Below are positions 6,427-6,623 of a DNA stretch of 6,623 nt, in pieces. Location: contig JAQSYB010000113.1 of the NCBI GenBank assembly GCA_029256365.1, forward strand, positions 1 through 6,623. The letters run 5' to 3'. Within the stretch, counting starts at the first letter, position 1. Each line of letters starts with the position of its first letter. The DNA is from Clostridia bacterium. GTDB taxonomy: Bacteria > Bacillota > Clostridia > Lutisporales > Lutisporaceae. Made by a program: the position numbers and the translations under genes. Under the pieces are notes generated by a model. The model made no database searches. It saw nothing but the letters and a program-made list of their open reading frames with translations, and had not been told where the DNA came from.

Positions 6427-6623
6427 GTTGGCAGGGTCACCTCGGTTTTACTGGGGATCTTGCCTTTAAGCCTTTCCAGCATAAACTCTACAGCCAATTT
6501 ACCTTTTAAATGGATATCTTGATGAATGGTGGTAAGCGGCGGAGTGACCATACAGCACAGGCTGATATCATCAAAACCAACTATAGAAATATCTTCTGGT
6601 ATGCGAAGGCCTTGTTGGCGCAG
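6390..6623 (-). CDS. LacI/GalR-family transcriptional regulator, C-terminal part (partial)
   Basis: Read on the minus strand, the frame is open from the window edge (6623) to a TAG stop at 6392-6390, giving the last 77 residues of the protein. They match the end of the LacI-family effector-binding domain: GLRIPEDISIVGFDDIS, then TPPLTTIHQDIHLKGKLAVE, and LPTYLVERES close to the C-terminus. The DNA-binding helix-turn-helix would be encoded beyond the right edge. Such proteins bind a sugar or sugar phosphate and release an operator; here the convergent position beside a sugar importer and two phosphorylases makes it the likely local regulator (inference). No operator can be assigned in this window. 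The stop lies 34-36 bases inside the plus-strand GH65 gene, an unusual tail-to-tail overlap of 37 bp. The family assignment is firm because the conserved motifs run right up to the overlap. Confidence 0.9.
   Translation of the reverse strand: MRQQGLRIPEDISIVGFDDISLCCMVTPPLTTIHQDIHLKGKLAVEFMLERLKGKIPSKTEVTLPTYLVERESVRTL
6430..6464 (+). terminator. Terminator-like hairpin after the second GH65 gene
   Basis: Three bases after the GH65 stop, GGCAGGGTC (6430-6438) pairs with 6456-6464 (GATCTTGCC), using two G-U wobbles. With A6439 bulged, CCT (6440-6442) pairs with GGG (6453-6455), the last pair also a wobble. This gives about 12 pairs around a 10-base loop. Only TTT follows (6465-6467), then AAGCC, so the T-tract is weak. 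In the opposite transcript the wobble pairs become A-C mismatches, so the fold is favoured in the operon message. The hairpin lies within the repressor coding region. Termination is inferred, not certain. Confidence 0.42.

Overview
The window looks like part of a sugar-utilisation operon from a low-GC Gram-positive bacterium, most likely a Clostridia/Lachnospiraceae-type Firmicute. The evidence is AT-rich DNA, heavy use of ATA/AGA/TTA-type codons, strong purine-rich Shine-Dalgarno sites (for example AAGGAGGG before the second gene), two GTG starts, and the gene families present. This placement is inference from sequence style; no marker gene is present.

Layout. Positions 1-106 are a leader or intergenic stretch holding a well-formed RNA hairpin (37-67) and the ribosome-binding site of the first gene. 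Four plus-strand genes follow, packed with gaps of 3-13 bases: a MalF/UgpA-type sugar ABC permease (107-1015), a MalG/UgpE-type partner permease (1029-1907), and two different glycoside hydrolase family 65 (GH65) phosphorylases (1912-4221 and 4225-6426). The 3' end of a LacI-family repressor gene lies on the minus strand (6390-6623, running out of the window). It meets the operon tail to tail, and the coding ends overlap by 37 bp. A terminator-like hairpin (6430-6464) follows the second GH65 stop and lies inside the repressor coding sequence.

How the parts work together. The two permeases form the membrane channel of a CUT1-type importer. The substrate-binding protein is probably encoded just upstream and the ATPase elsewhere (MsmK/MalK type). 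The imported sugar, probably an alpha-linked gluco-oligosaccharide, would be split in the cytoplasm by the GH65 enzymes using phosphate. This gives beta-glucose 1-phosphate and a shortened acceptor, saving ATP compared with hydrolysis. Both GH65 proteins keep the catalytic Glu and the Lys and His-x-Ser-Ser motifs expected of phosphorylases. They differ strongly in the acceptor-specificity loop, so they probably act on different linkages or chain lengths. The LacI-type protein is the obvious candidate regulator.

The exact substrate (nigerose, kojibiose, trehalose, maltose or a glucosyl-rhamnose-like sugar) cannot be read from the sequence alone. I see no mobile element, CRISPR array, tRNA or rRNA. 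The gene families are known; the most interesting features are the paired, divergent GH65 enzymes and the compact convergent 3' end.
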